Below, one piece after another: positions 1 to 7,542 of a stretch of 41,765 nt of DNA. Numbering within the stretch: the stretch's first letter is position 1; each line of letters opens with the position of its first letter. Source of the DNA: Alphaproteobacteria bacterium (GTDB taxonomy: Bacteria; Pseudomonadota; Alphaproteobacteria; JAEULC01); assembly GCA_023150455.1 (NCBI GenBank), contig JAKLKW010000073.1, forward strand, positions 1-41,765, in the 5' to 3' direction. The notes beneath the pieces were generated by a model, which worked only from the letters and a program-made list of their open reading frames with translations, searched no databases and was not told the origin of the DNA. The translations under genes and the position numbers were made by a program.

Positions 1-97
1 GAGAATGCTGGACGCGATGTTGGCCAAGCAGCTTCTCTCAATTCACAACCGGGCGACAGGCAAGCGCAGTCAGCGTAGCAGGCGCAAGCTGCACTGA
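1..97 (+). CDS. 3' end of an unidentified gene (cut by window edge)
   Basis: An open frame enters from the left edge (codons in phase with base 2) and ends at TGA 95-97. The visible tail is about 31 residues: an amphipathic stretch (MLDAMLAKQLLSIHN) followed by a very basic end rich in Arg and Lys. It converges on the next gene with 21 bp between the stops. The family cannot be recognised from this fragment, and it may be a chance frame. Confidence 0.35.
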   Translation, partial: RMLDAMLAKQLLSIHNRATGKRSQRSRRKLH

Positions 98-118
98 CTG
101 CCTCACCCACGATGCGCG

Positions 119-331
119 TTAAAGGCAGCGCGTCTTGAAGTAGTAGTGCCAGTCCTTGAGCGCCGCGTCGCCGCGCGCCGGCAGCAGCGGCGACGGGTTG
201 AACTGCGGATTCTCCTTGCTGCAGACTCCAGGAACCTCGGCGCGATAGAGCGCCGTCCTGTCCGTGCACTGGTCGGACGGCGTGGACATGGCGCAAACGA
301 GAACGATCGCGGCGGTGGCATGAGAGGCCAT
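119..331 (-). CDS. Small cysteine-containing secreted protein, hypothetical
   Basis: A 70-residue protein with a short hydrophobic N-terminus (ATAAIVLVCAMS) that could be a signal peptide or lipoprotein-like leader. It has four cysteines in total, one of them penultimate. The mature part is polar with several prolines. It resembles the many small exported proteins of unknown function found in alphaproteobacteria. No domain is recognised and there is no operon partner. The reading frame is supported by the plausible leader and ordinary composition; a longer frame overlapping it has an Arg-rich shadow composition. Confidence 0.5.
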   Translation of the reverse strand: MASHATAAIVLVCAMSTPSDQCTDRTALYRAEVPGVCSKENPQFNPSPLLPARGDAALKDWHYYFKTRCL

Positions 332-534
332 GGGGCAACTCCTCGAGCTCCGGGACCTTGAGGCCCCGGACGTGCGTTACCCTTCCCCGCCCAGCGATTC
401 GACCGCCCGCTAAGAATCAAGTCGCGCCCCGCCTGTCAACCGATTTCGGCGTCCGGGCGCGACAAGCGCGCCCTTCCGGCGCCCCGCCGCGCCGTGTATG
501 GATAGCCGCCCGCCGGAAAGGAAACCGCCCGCCC

Positions 535-1551
535 GTGCCGCGCCTGCTGCGTTACGCCTTCGTGCTGCTGGGAGCCGCGATCCTGGCGGCGGTGCTGTGG
601 CACACGGACCTCGCCGAGGTGGGCGAGCGCCTCGCGCAGCTCGGACTCCTGGGCGCCGCGGCGGTGCTGGGTCTCTATCTGCTGGCGTTCACGCTCGACG
701 CCGGCGTGTGGATGCTGACCTTCATCGCGCGCCGGCCTTCGCTCGCCTGGCTGTTCCGGCTGTTCGAGATCCGGCTGATCGGCGAGGCCGTCAACAACGC
801 CACGCCGCTCGGCTCGGTCGGCGGCGAGCCGGTCAAGGCGATGCTGCTGCGCCAGTATCTCGGCATCGGCCTGCGCGAGGGCGTCGCGTCGCTCGTGCTG
901 GCCAAGACCTGCATGATGGTCGGCCTGGTGCTGTTCCTGTCCACGGGCTTCGCGCTGATGCTGGCGTCGGAGCGGCTGCCCGCCACGATGCAGCTCGTCG
1001 CCGGCGCCGGCCTTGCCGGCTTCGCCGTCGGGATCGCGCTGCTGGTCCTGGTGCAGCGCCTGGGCGTGGCGGCCATGGCCAGCGGCTGGGCCAGCGGACG
1101 GTTCGGGCGCGGTCGCCACGGCGAGCGGCTGAAGCGCTGGCTCGACGCGATCGACGACATGGACCGTCAGCTGGTGACGTTCTACGCGCGCCATCTCGGC
1201 CGCTTCTTTCCCGCCGTGCTGTGCTCGACCGGCAACTGGATGCTCGGCGCGGTCGAGCTGATGGTGGTGATGGCGCTGTTCGGCCAGCCCATCCCCTTCT
1301 CCGACGCGATCGTCATCGAGGCGCTGGCGCAGCTCGTGCGCGCCGGCACGTTCTTCATTCCGATGAGCCTGGGCGCGCAGGAGGGCACCTTCATGCTGGC
1401 GCTGGGCGCCATCACCGGCCAGCCGGCGCTCGGCCTCGCCGTCGCCCTGGTGCGCCGCGGCCGCGAGCTGGTCTGGCTGCTGCTCGGCCTCGTGATGTTC
1501 TGGCTGTTCTCCGGCCGCCCCTTGCACCCGGACGCGCCGGAGCGCGCCTGA
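535..1551 (+). CDS. Flippase-like integral membrane protein (UPF0104 / LPG-synthase TM family)
   Basis: A 338-residue polytopic membrane protein, hydrophobic almost throughout, with about eight predicted membrane segments. Motifs shared with the UPF0104 / lysylphosphatidylglycerol synthase TM family are GGEPVKAMLLRQ near residue 96, GAQEGTF near 280 and VRRGREL near the C-terminus. The same three motifs recur in the HpnL-like protein at 15766-16785, so the two are paralogues. The open frame extends upstream to 358, but GTG 535 fits best: a Shine-Dalgarno-like AAGGAAA precedes it, the sequence upstream is Arg-rich, and the first TM starts soon after. hpnC follows after 49 bp, suggesting cotranscription. 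By family and context it may move a hopanoid or glycolipid; the substrate is inferred only. Confidence 0.75.
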   Translation: MPRLLRYAFVLLGAAILAAVLWHTDLAEVGERLAQLGLLGAAAVLGLYLLAFTLDAGVWMLTFIARRPSLAWLFRLFEIRLIGEAVNNATPLGSVGGEPVKAMLLRQYLGIGLREGVASLVLAKTCMMVGLVLFLSTGFALMLASERLPATMQLVAGAGLAGFAVGIALLVLVQRLGVAAMASGWASGRFGRGRHGERLKRWLDAIDDMDRQLVTFYARHLGRFFPAVLCSTGNWMLGAVELMVVMALFGQPIPFSDAIVIEALAQLVRAGTFFIPMSLGAQEGTFMLALGAITGQPALGLAVALVRRGRELVWLLLGLVMFWLFSGRPLHPDAPERA

Positions 1552-1600
1552 GGCGTGCGGGCTTGGCAAGCCCGTGCCGCGCGCCTACAACTCGGCAGCC

Positions 1601-2452
1601 ATGACCGCGAACACCGACGCCTACGAGGCGAATTCGGGCAAGGGCTCGCGCGACGAGAATTTTCCCGTCGGCTCCTTCCTGCTGCCGAAGCGGCTGCGGC
1701 CGCATGTCGCGGTGTTCTACGCCTTCGCGCGCGCCGCCGACGACATCGGCGACAGCCCCGATCTTCCGGCCGAGGAGAAGATGCGACGGCTCGACGCCTT
1801 CGAGGACGTGCTGCTCGGCCGCCGCCCGGTCGAGCCGGGGCTGGAGAAGCCCTGGCGCGTCCGCCAGAGCCTGATCGAATGCGGCGTCACCACAGACCAT
1901 TGCCGCGACCTGCTGCACGCCTTCAAGCGCGACGCGACCTGCCTGCGCTATGCCGACTGGAACGACCTGCGCTACGGCTATTGCCGCCTCAGCGCCTCGC
2001 CGGTCGGCCGCTACCTGCTCGACCTGCACGGCGAGGATCCCGCCGGCTGGCCGGCATCGGACGCGCTGTGCGACGCGCTGCAGGTGCTGAACCACCTGCA
2101 GGACTGCCAGAAGGACTACCGCAGCCTGAACCGCGTCTACCTGCCGCAGGACTGGATGAAGGCGAACGGCGTGACGGTCGAGGACCTCGACCGTCCGGCG
2201 CTGGTCCCCGGCATGCGCAAGGTGCTCGACCTCTGCCTCGACGCCACGGCCGAATTGATGGCCGAGGCGCGCCGCCTGCCCGGCCTGCTCAAGAGCAGGC
2301 ACCTGGCCATGGAGTCGGCCGTCATCGTCGCGATCGCCGACAAGCTTTTGGCCGAGCTGCGCCGGCGCGACCCGATCGCCGAGCGCGTCGAGCTGACGAA
2401 GACGCAATTCCTCGCCTGCGCGGTCAAGGGAATCGCGCGGCTGTGGCTGTAG
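1601..2452 (+). CDS. hpnC: HpnC, hydroxysqualene synthase
   Basis: Trans-isoprenyl diphosphate synthase-fold protein (283 aa) that converts presqualene diphosphate to hydroxysqualene in the HpnCDE squalene route. The first Asp-rich motif is seen as ADDIGDSPD, the second as NHLQDCQKDYRSLNRVYLP, and the HpnC-typical YADWNDLRYGYCRLSASPVG lies between them. Length matches the family. ATG 1601 is chosen; an in-frame GTG at 1574 would add nine residues with no better ribosome site. The partner hpnD and hpnE lie 4 kb downstream, separated by genes on both strands, so the squalene genes are split here rather than in one operon. Confidence 0.93.
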   Translation: MTANTDAYEANSGKGSRDENFPVGSFLLPKRLRPHVAVFYAFARAADDIGDSPDLPAEEKMRRLDAFEDVLLGRRPVEPGLEKPWRVRQSLIECGVTTDHCRDLLHAFKRDATCLRYADWNDLRYGYCRLSASPVGRYLLDLHGEDPAGWPASDALCDALQVLNHLQDCQKDYRSLNRVYLPQDWMKANGVTVEDLDRPALVPGMRKVLDLCLDATAELMAEARRLPGLLKSRHLAMESAVIVAIADKLLAELRRRDPIAERVELTKTQFLACAVKGIARLWL

Positions 2453-2455
2453 CCG

Positions 2456-2605
2456 CTACCAGACCGCCGGAATCAGCCGCCAGCGCGTGCGCCGCGCGTA
2501 GTCGGCATATTCGTCGTAGCGCATCAGGAACGTCTCCTCGCTGCGGATGCGCATGACCTGCAGCCCCGTCGCGGCGATGAAGATCGCGACGTTGTAGCCG
2601 CTCAT
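2456..2605 (-). pseudogene. C-terminal remnant of an isoprenylcysteine methyltransferase (ICMT)-like gene
   Basis: A 49-residue frame, bounded upstream by TAA at 2615-2617, reads like only the C-terminal end of ICMT/PEMT-type membrane methyltransferases. A short hydrophobic helix (YNVAIFIAATGLQVMRI) is followed by RSEETFLM, then YDEYADYARRTRWRLIPAVW; the E-E and the R...P ending are family hallmarks. Full members are about 150-220 residues, so the N-terminal helices are missing, and the UbiC-like gene occupies the space where they would lie. Seen: the short frame and motif. Inferred: decay of a once complete gene. It could still be expressed as a micro-protein. Confidence 0.5.
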
Positions 2606-2625
2606 GAAGGAGCATTAACGGCGGG

Positions 2626-3303
2626 TTACCGGACTTCGCCCCAGCGCGGGTAGAACCCGGTCGGATCGAGCAGCGCGGCGACGGCGGGACCGTAGATCTC
2701 CACGATCACGTTGAGCGGCCGTTCGCCGTGGTACATCACGTAGTGCCGGCCGAGGAACGGCCCGGCGGCATCGAAGCGCCGGTCGATGGCGCCGCCGCGC
2801 GCGAGGAACAGGCTCAGCACCTCGCGGCAGTATTCCGTCCTTCCGCGCGCCATGCTCGTGCCGATCGGCAGGGCCGGGTCCTTCAGGAACCCGGCGTAGC
2901 TCGCACTGTTCCACCAGGACAGCGCGTAGCTCAGCGCGGCGCCCGCGGCCGTCCTTAGCAGCACGGTGCGGCGCAGCCACGGCGGCGGCAGCAGCGCGAG
3001 CTCGGGCGGCGCGTGCGGTTCTTCGCGCAGCTCGGCCGCCTCGACGATCTCCGCCTCGATCGTCTGGCCCGACAGCACGGCCATGGCGCGCGTGGCGGAG
3101 CCGTCCTGGAACATCAACAGGCGCCAACCCGGGGGCAGCTGCGCAAGCACGGCGTCGTCGAACGACACGGCGGGCGACCAGACCTGGCGCAGCTCCAGCC
3201 CGGGCAAGTCCCAGGAGGCGCGCGGAAACCCCTCCGGCCGGGCGCCGACCTCGCGCGGTATCGCTCGCCTGTCCACGGTTGCGGGCCTCGCTTTCCCCAT
3301 CAC
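2626..3303 (-). CDS. Chorismate lyase-like (UbiC / DUF98-type) protein
   Basis: A 225-residue soluble protein. The central region follows the chorismate pyruvate-lyase-like fold: a dose-of-ligand strand (GWRLLMFQDGSATRAMAV), then RRTVLLRTAAGAALSYALSWW, the turn LPIGTSMARGRTEYCREV, and a final strand HGERPLNVIVEIYGP. Canonical members cleave chorismate to 4-hydroxybenzoate for ubiquinone, or related products. Assignment rests on this pattern alone and the catalytic residues were not verified, so it may be a non-catalytic relative. The start MMGK at 3303/3300 is ambiguous by one codon. It is divergent from the PhyH gene with a 207-bp intergenic region that probably holds both promoters. Confidence 0.5.
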   Translation of the reverse strand: MMGKARPATVDRRAIPREVGARPEGFPRASWDLPGLELRQVWSPAVSFDDAVLAQLPPGWRLLMFQDGSATRAMAVLSGQTIEAEIVEAAELREEPHAPPELALLPPPWLRRTVLLRTAAGAALSYALSWWNSASYAGFLKDPALPIGTSMARGRTEYCREVLSLFLARGGAIDRRFDAAGPFLGRHYVMYHGERPLNVIVEIYGPAVAALLDPTGFYPRWGEVR

Positions 3304-3510
3304 ACGTCATCGTGGACGACGCACGGGGCGATCGGCAAGCCCGCCACCGCAAACGCCGTGCCGACCGGGCCGATCGGGAGCGCGGTCGTTCGCACGCGCG
3401 GACCGCCGCGCAAACCTGATTCGGGTGCGGCCAAGGACCGCTTGCCAACCAGCCGCTGCTTTGGGCATGGTGCTGCGCTCTCGCCATCCGACTGGGGGTT
3501 GAATTCTCCG

Positions 3511-4296
3511 ATGCCCACTAAGCCAATCCGCAAAGCCGCCCCGTTCCTCACGGCCCAGCACCTGGCCGACTTCGAGCGCGACGGGTTCATCTACGTTCCC
3601 GGCGCCTTCAGCCCCAGCGAGATGCGCCGGATCACGCACTGGACGGACGAGGTGCAGGGCTGGACGGAAGAGCCCGGCCGGCACATGGTCTATTATGAGG
3701 ACAGCCTGGCCGAGAAGGGTAAGCGCGTCCTGCAGCGGATCGAGAACTTCGTCCCCTATCATCCCGGCTTTCAAGAGCTTCTGGCCGACCCGCGCATGCT
3801 GGGTGCGGTCGAGCAGCTGTTCGGCGAGGCCTCGGTGCTGTTCAAGGAGAAGATCAATTTCAAGCTGCCGGGCGGCGACGGCTTCAAGCCGCACCAGGAC
3901 CAGCAGGCCGGTTGGTGGAACTATGCGCCGATCTTCATCACGGCGCTGGTGACCATCGACGAGCAGACGATCGAGAACGGCTGCCTCGAGCTTGCCGCCG
4001 GACATCACAAGAAGGGCATGGTCGGCGGCGAATGGACGCCGCTCACCGACAAGGACATGGCCGACATGGATTTCGTGCCGTATCCGACCAAGCCGGGCGA
4101 CGTGATGTTCTTCGATTCATTCGCGCCGCACGGCTCGAAGCCGAACCGCACCGACAAGCCGCGCCGCGTGCTGTACATCACCTACAACAGGCTGTCGGAC
4201 GGCGATCACCGCGTGCAGTACTACGCCGACAAGCGCAAGAGCTTCCCGCCCGACATCGAGCGCTTGCCGGGCCGGCAGTACACATTCCGGGTCTGA
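3511..4296 (+). CDS. Phytanoyl-CoA dioxygenase (PhyH) family protein
   Basis: Fe(II)/2-oxoglutarate-dependent dioxygenase, 261 aa. Double-stranded beta-helix ligands are visible: H128-x-D130 in KPHQDQQAG and the distal H207 in FAPHGSKPNRT, followed by RRVLYITYN whose Arg would bind 2-oxoglutarate. The N-terminal DFERDGFIYVPGAFSPSEM is typical of PhyH enzymes. ATG 3511 follows a GGGGGTTGAATTC leader and agrees with family length; the frame is open further upstream but without family similarity. Only 28 bp separate it from hpnB on the same strand, so the two are probably cotranscribed. Substrate unknown; a hydroxylation of a lipid or hopanoid is a context-based guess. Confidence 0.8.
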   Translation: MPTKPIRKAAPFLTAQHLADFERDGFIYVPGAFSPSEMRRITHWTDEVQGWTEEPGRHMVYYEDSLAEKGKRVLQRIENFVPYHPGFQELLADPRMLGAVEQLFGEASVLFKEKINFKLPGGDGFKPHQDQQAGWWNYAPIFITALVTIDEQTIENGCLELAAGHHKKGMVGGEWTPLTDKDMADMDFVPYPTKPGDVMFFDSFAPHGSKPNRTDKPRRVLYITYNRLSDGDHRVQYYADKRKSFPPDIERLPGRQYTFRV

Positions 4297-4308
4297 GCCG
4301 ATCGGCTC
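4295..4308. promoter_or_regulatory. 14-bp perfect palindrome between PhyH gene and hpnB
   Basis: GAGCCGATCGGCTC is a perfect 14-bp palindrome that overlaps the PhyH stop codon and ends 16 bp before the GTG of hpnB. It could form a tight hairpin in the mRNA or be a protein site. No U-tract follows, so simple termination is unlikely. Function is unproven. Confidence 0.3.
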
Positions 4309-4324
4309 CGGCACGACCGGACCA

Positions 4325-5488
4325 GTGCTCGCCGGACTCGCCGGGCTCTCGCTCGCGATCTGGTCCTATCTGATCGCGTTCCACGGACGGTTCTGGCGCT
4401 GCGACCAGCGCCTGTCCGCCGGCACGCCCGCGCCCGCTTCCTGGCCCGACGTGATCGCGGTCGTGCCCGCGCGCAACGAGGCCGACGTGATCGAGCGCAG
4501 CATCGGCTCGCTGCTCGATCAGGACTATCCCGGGCGGTTCCAGGTCGTTCTGGTCGACGACAGCAGCGAGGACGGCACGGGCGACCGGGCGCGCCGCCTG
4601 AAGGACGCCCACGCGAACGGCGCCCGCCTGACCGTGGTGCACGGCGCACCGCTGCCGCCGGGCTGGGTCGGCAAGATGTGGGCGGTCGATAGCGGCATCC
4701 GGCAGGCCGATACGCTCGACCCGGGCGCGCCCTATCTCTGGCTCACCGATGCCGATATCGCGCACGCACCGGGCGTGCTGCGCGGCCTCGTCGCCAAGGC
4801 CGAGGCCGACGGGGTCGACCTCGTCTCGCTGATGGCGCTGCTGCATTGCGCGCGGCCCTGGGAGCGCCTGTTGGTACCGGCCTTCGTGTTCTTCTTCCAG
4901 AAGCTCTACCCGTTTCCGCGCGTCAACGATCCCGGCGACCGCCTGGCGGGCGCCGCCGGCGGCTGCATGCTGGTGCGACGCGACGCCCTGACCGCCGCCG
5001 GCGGCATCGAGGCGATCCGCTCCGCCGTGATCGACGATTGCGCGCTCGCCCGCGCCTTGAAGGCGCGCGGGCCGATCTGGCTCGGCCTGACCGAGGACGT
5101 GCGTTCGATCCGTCCCTACGAGGGCCTCAAGGACATCTGGCGCATGGTCGCCCGCTCGGCCTACGACCAGCTTCACTACTCGCCGCTCTATCTTGCCGGC
5201 ACCGTCATCGGCATGGCGGTGATCTATCTCGCGCCGCCCGCGATCGCGCTCGCCACGCCCTGGCACGGCAGCGTCGCGGCCGGCCTCATGGCGGCGTTGG
5301 CCTGGCTCCTGATGGCCTGGTCCTATCGGCCGACGCTCGCCCTCTACCGGCGGCCCTCGCCGGCGGGCCTGCTTCCCCTCGCCGGGCTTCTCTACAACCT
5401 GATGACCCTGGATTCGGCGCTCGCCTACTACCGTGGTCGCGGCGCCTTCTGGAAGGGCCGCGCCCAGGCGCCCGCGCGCAAGGATTAG
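4325..5488 (+). CDS. hpnB: HpnB, hopene-associated glycosyltransferase
   Basis: Family 2 glycosyltransferase of the HpnB subgroup, 387 aa. An N-terminal membrane anchor (LAGLAGLSLAIWSYLIAF) precedes the GT2 core VVPARNEADVIERSIGSLL and VLVDDSSEDGT, then WLTDADI (DxD-like metal site) and the HpnB-typical ERLLVPAFVFFFQKLYPF. The C-terminal part has two or three further membrane helices. The start is GTG 4325; the leading hydrophobic segment begins at once, and no strong ribosome site is visible. HpnB occurs with hopanoid genes; its acceptor is not settled, and a role in sugar decoration of a hopanoid is inferred from linkage. Confidence 0.9.
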   Translation: MLAGLAGLSLAIWSYLIAFHGRFWRCDQRLSAGTPAPASWPDVIAVVPARNEADVIERSIGSLLDQDYPGRFQVVLVDDSSEDGTGDRARRLKDAHANGARLTVVHGAPLPPGWVGKMWAVDSGIRQADTLDPGAPYLWLTDADIAHAPGVLRGLVAKAEADGVDLVSLMALLHCARPWERLLVPAFVFFFQKLYPFPRVNDPGDRLAGAAGGCMLVRRDALTAAGGIEAIRSAVIDDCALARALKARGPIWLGLTEDVRSIRPYEGLKDIWRMVARSAYDQLHYSPLYLAGTVIGMAVIYLAPPAIALATPWHGSVAAGLMAALAWLLMAWSYRPTLALYRRPSPAGLLPLAGLLYNLMTLDSALAYYRGRGAFWKGRAQAPARKD

Positions 5489-5663
5489 CCCCGAGCGCGC
5501 TCTCACCCCCCTGTCGGACTTCTGCATTTTGCGATTTGAAAGACTTGCGGTCATTTCGTGGCAACTCCTCTGCCGGCGGAACCGGACCATGGGAGGTCCG
5601 TTTGATCCCCTCGGAAGGGTTCCGCAGCCCCTTTCGGAATTTCCTTGGTCGAGGAGGTACGTC

Positions 5664-5957
5664 ATGCAGCGCAAGTCCGGCATTCTGACGGCGGCAGCGC
5701 TCGCGGCGGTGGCCTTCGGCATCGGGCCGCAGATCACCGCCAGCGCGCTGGCGCAGAACAACTGCGAGTACGGCGAGCGCATCGACGGAACGACGGCGGC
5801 CGATGCCAAGCGCAAGTTCGCGGCGGCCGGCTTTCCGACCGTGCGCAGCCTGAAGAAGGGCTGCGACAACTACTGGCACGGCATCGCCGAGCGCAACGGC
5901 CAGGAGCTCGGCGTCGTCCTGTCCCCCGAAGGGACGGTGATGCAGGAGACCCACTGA
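5664..5957 (+). CDS. Small exported PepSY-like protein
   Basis: A 97-residue protein with a clear Sec signal peptide (residues 1 to about 30, ending ASALAQ). The mature part follows the PepSY-like pattern: an alpha segment AADAKRKFAAAGFPTV, then LKKGCDNYWHGIAERNGQELGVVLSPEG, a strand-turn-strand in which a polypeptide carries a W. It has two cysteines (NNCEYG and KKGCDN) that may form a disulfide. A strong ribosome site GAGGAGG at 5651 fixes ATG 5664. The 175-bp leader contains an inverted repeat CGGACC-N6-GGTCCG at 5583-5600. Function unknown; periplasmic location is predicted. Confidence 0.7.
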   Translation: MQRKSGILTAAALAAVAFGIGPQITASALAQNNCEYGERIDGTTAADAKRKFAAAGFPTVRSLKKGCDNYWHGIAERNGQELGVVLSPEGTVMQETH

Positions 5958-6052
5958 GCGTGGACGCGTCCTCCCGGCGCGTCGAGCGCCGGGAGGACGG
6001 CCAACCTTCGGAAACCTGGGAATCACCGGCGCGCAGCGGCGTCCGATGAGGC

Positions 6053-6274
6053 TCAGCGCGCCTCCAGGCGATAGCCGCGGCCGTGGTGCGTGATGATCGT
6101 CAGCCCCAATTGCCGCAACTCGTTGATTGCTCTTCGGATGTACGCATCGGCAAACAGCGGGCCGCCATCCCGTCGATCACCGTAGACCTGGGCGAGCAAT
6201 TCCTGAATGGAAACGATGCCGCCGTTGGCCATGCGCAGCCGGAACAGCACGCGGACTTGCATAGGGCGGCTCAT
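6053..6274 (-). CDS. Minimal OmpR/PhoB-type winged-helix DNA-binding protein
   Basis: A 73-residue protein corresponding to the DNA-binding half of an OmpR-type effector domain: NGGIVSIQELLAQVYGDR (helix 1-2), ADAYIRRAINELRQLG (recognition helix) and TIITHHGRGYRLEAR (wing). It has no receiver domain, and the N-terminal four-stranded sheet of OmpR domains is also missing. ATG 6274 is fixed by a good ribosome site GCGGAGG just upstream; in-frame sequence further up has no similarity. It lies between hpnB and hpnD, so a regulatory role in the hopanoid locus is possible but unproven. Confidence 0.7.
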   Translation of the reverse strand: MSRPMQVRVLFRLRMANGGIVSIQELLAQVYGDRRDGGPLFADAYIRRAINELRQLGLTIITHHGRGYRLEAR

Positions 6275-6662
6275 TGCTGCCTCCGCTATTTGCGGATGGT
6301 CCCCCACGCTTCCTCGAATCCGTGCGCGATGTCCGCGGGGCCGTGGCCAGGACCATGCATTGCCTTGCCTTGGCTGGGCTCGCCCCCCGACTGGCGCTGC
6401 AGCACGGGACGGGCGAAGCCGAACGGGATGAACCCGTGGCCCCACACTAGCTGAACCGTGCGCTGCATTCAACGATACGGTCGGATTCCCGATCGCGCGG
6501 AGACGTAGCGCGGGCCTGCGGCACGTCGACCCTCCCGGCAACGGAGGAAGGGCGGGGAAAGCTGGATGCGCGCGGGCCGCGCCGGGAAACCGGCCCGCTG
6601 CAACAGGCGGTATCGGGGATGGCAAGGGACTCGCCCGGATGCGTCCGACTACACTATAAGTC
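6275..6662. other. Intergenic region between winged-helix gene and hpnD
   Basis: 388 bp between divergent genes. Apart from the doubtful 60-residue frame, it contains the hpnD promoter area: TACACT at 6650-6655 and TATAAG at 6655-6660, almost touching the first ATG of hpnD. No other structure was seen. Confidence 0.5.
6286..6468 (-). CDS. Possible small protein upstream of the winged-helix gene
   Basis: A 60-residue frame ends 11 bp before the winged-helix start, so the pair could be one transcript. Composition is Gly/His/Pro rich (GKAMHGPGHGPADIAHGFEEAWG) with no recognised domain. No ribosome site is visible before ATG 6468. It may be non-coding leader sequence. Confidence 0.25.
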   Translation of the reverse strand: MQRTVQLVWGHGFIPFGFARPVLQRQSGGEPSQGKAMHGPGHGPADIAHGFEEAWGTIRK

Positions 6663-7538
6663 ATGCCCATGGCGATCCAGGAAAGCGCCCTGCTGCCCGA
6701 CGAAACGGCCGCGCGCGAGCACGTGCGCGCGGTGACCGAGCGTTCGGGCTCGTCCTTCTACGGCGCCATGCGCGTGCTGCCGCAGCAAAAGCGCGACGCC
6801 ATGTTCGCGATCTATGCCTATTGCCGCGAGGTCGACGACGTCGCCGACGATCCTGCCCCGCCGCAGCAGAAGATCGCGCGGCTCGGCGAATGGCGCGAGG
6901 AAATCGACCGGCTCTACGCCGGCCGGCCGACCATGGCCACGACGCGCGCGCTGCTCGGCCCGGTGCGCCGCTTCGGCCTCGAGAAGAAGGATTTCCTGGC
7001 GCTGATCGAGGGGATGGAGATCGACGCGTCGGAAACGCTGCATGGCCCGCCCCTGGCGCGGCTCGAGCATTACTGCGCCTGCGTCGCCGGCGCGGTCGGC
7101 CTGCTGTCGATCCGCGTGTTCGGCTGCGCCGAGAAGCGCGCGCAGGACCTCGCCTGGTCGCTCGGCCAGGCGCTGCAGCTCACCAACATCCTGCGCGACC
7201 TGCGCGAGGACGCCGAGCGCGGCCGTCTGTACCTGCCGGCCGAGCTGCTCGACCGCCGCGGCATCGCCGAGCGCGACCCGCGCGTCGTGCTCAGGCATCC
7301 GAACCTGCCGGCCGTGTGCGACGACCTGGCGCAGCTTGCGCGCAAGCGCTTCGCCGAGGCCGTGGCCGCGCTCGCCGACTGCCCGCGCCGGCAGATGCGG
7401 CCCGCCGTCGTCATGATGTTCGTCTATCGCGCCATCCTCGATCGCCTGATCCGCCGCGGCTGGCGCGATCTCGACACGCCGGCGCGCGTGCCCAAGTGGC
7501 AGAAGCTCTGGTACGCCTTCCGCTACGGCGTGCTGTAA
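6663..7538 (+). CDS. hpnD: HpnD, presqualene diphosphate synthase
   Basis: Condenses two farnesyl diphosphates to presqualene diphosphate, the first step of the HpnCDE route (291 aa). Squalene/phytoene synthase motifs are complete: SSFYGAMRVLPQQKRDAMFA near the start, first Asp motif CREVDDVADD, then QALQLTNILRDLREDAERG (second Asp motif) and RLYLPAELL. Two starts, ATG 6663 and 6669, are possible; neither has a Shine-Dalgarno, and a -10-like TATAAG ends 2 bp before the first. hpnE begins 4 bp after the stop, so the genes are translationally linked. Confidence 0.95.
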   Translation: MPMAIQESALLPDETAAREHVRAVTERSGSSFYGAMRVLPQQKRDAMFAIYAYCREVDDVADDPAPPQQKIARLGEWREEIDRLYAGRPTMATTRALLGPVRRFGLEKKDFLALIEGMEIDASETLHGPPLARLEHYCACVAGAVGLLSIRVFGCAEKRAQDLAWSLGQALQLTNILRDLREDAERGRLYLPAELLDRRGIAERDPRVVLRHPNLPAVCDDLAQLARKRFAEAVAALADCPRRQMRPAVVMMFVYRAILDRLIRRGWRDLDTPARVPKWQKLWYAFRYGVL

Positions 7539-7542
7539 CCCG

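Noticed and set aside
436-1569. A 377-residue minus-strand frame over the flippase gene
   Set aside because: Gln/His/Arg-rich shadow without any recognised motif; the plus strand encodes a coherent membrane protein.
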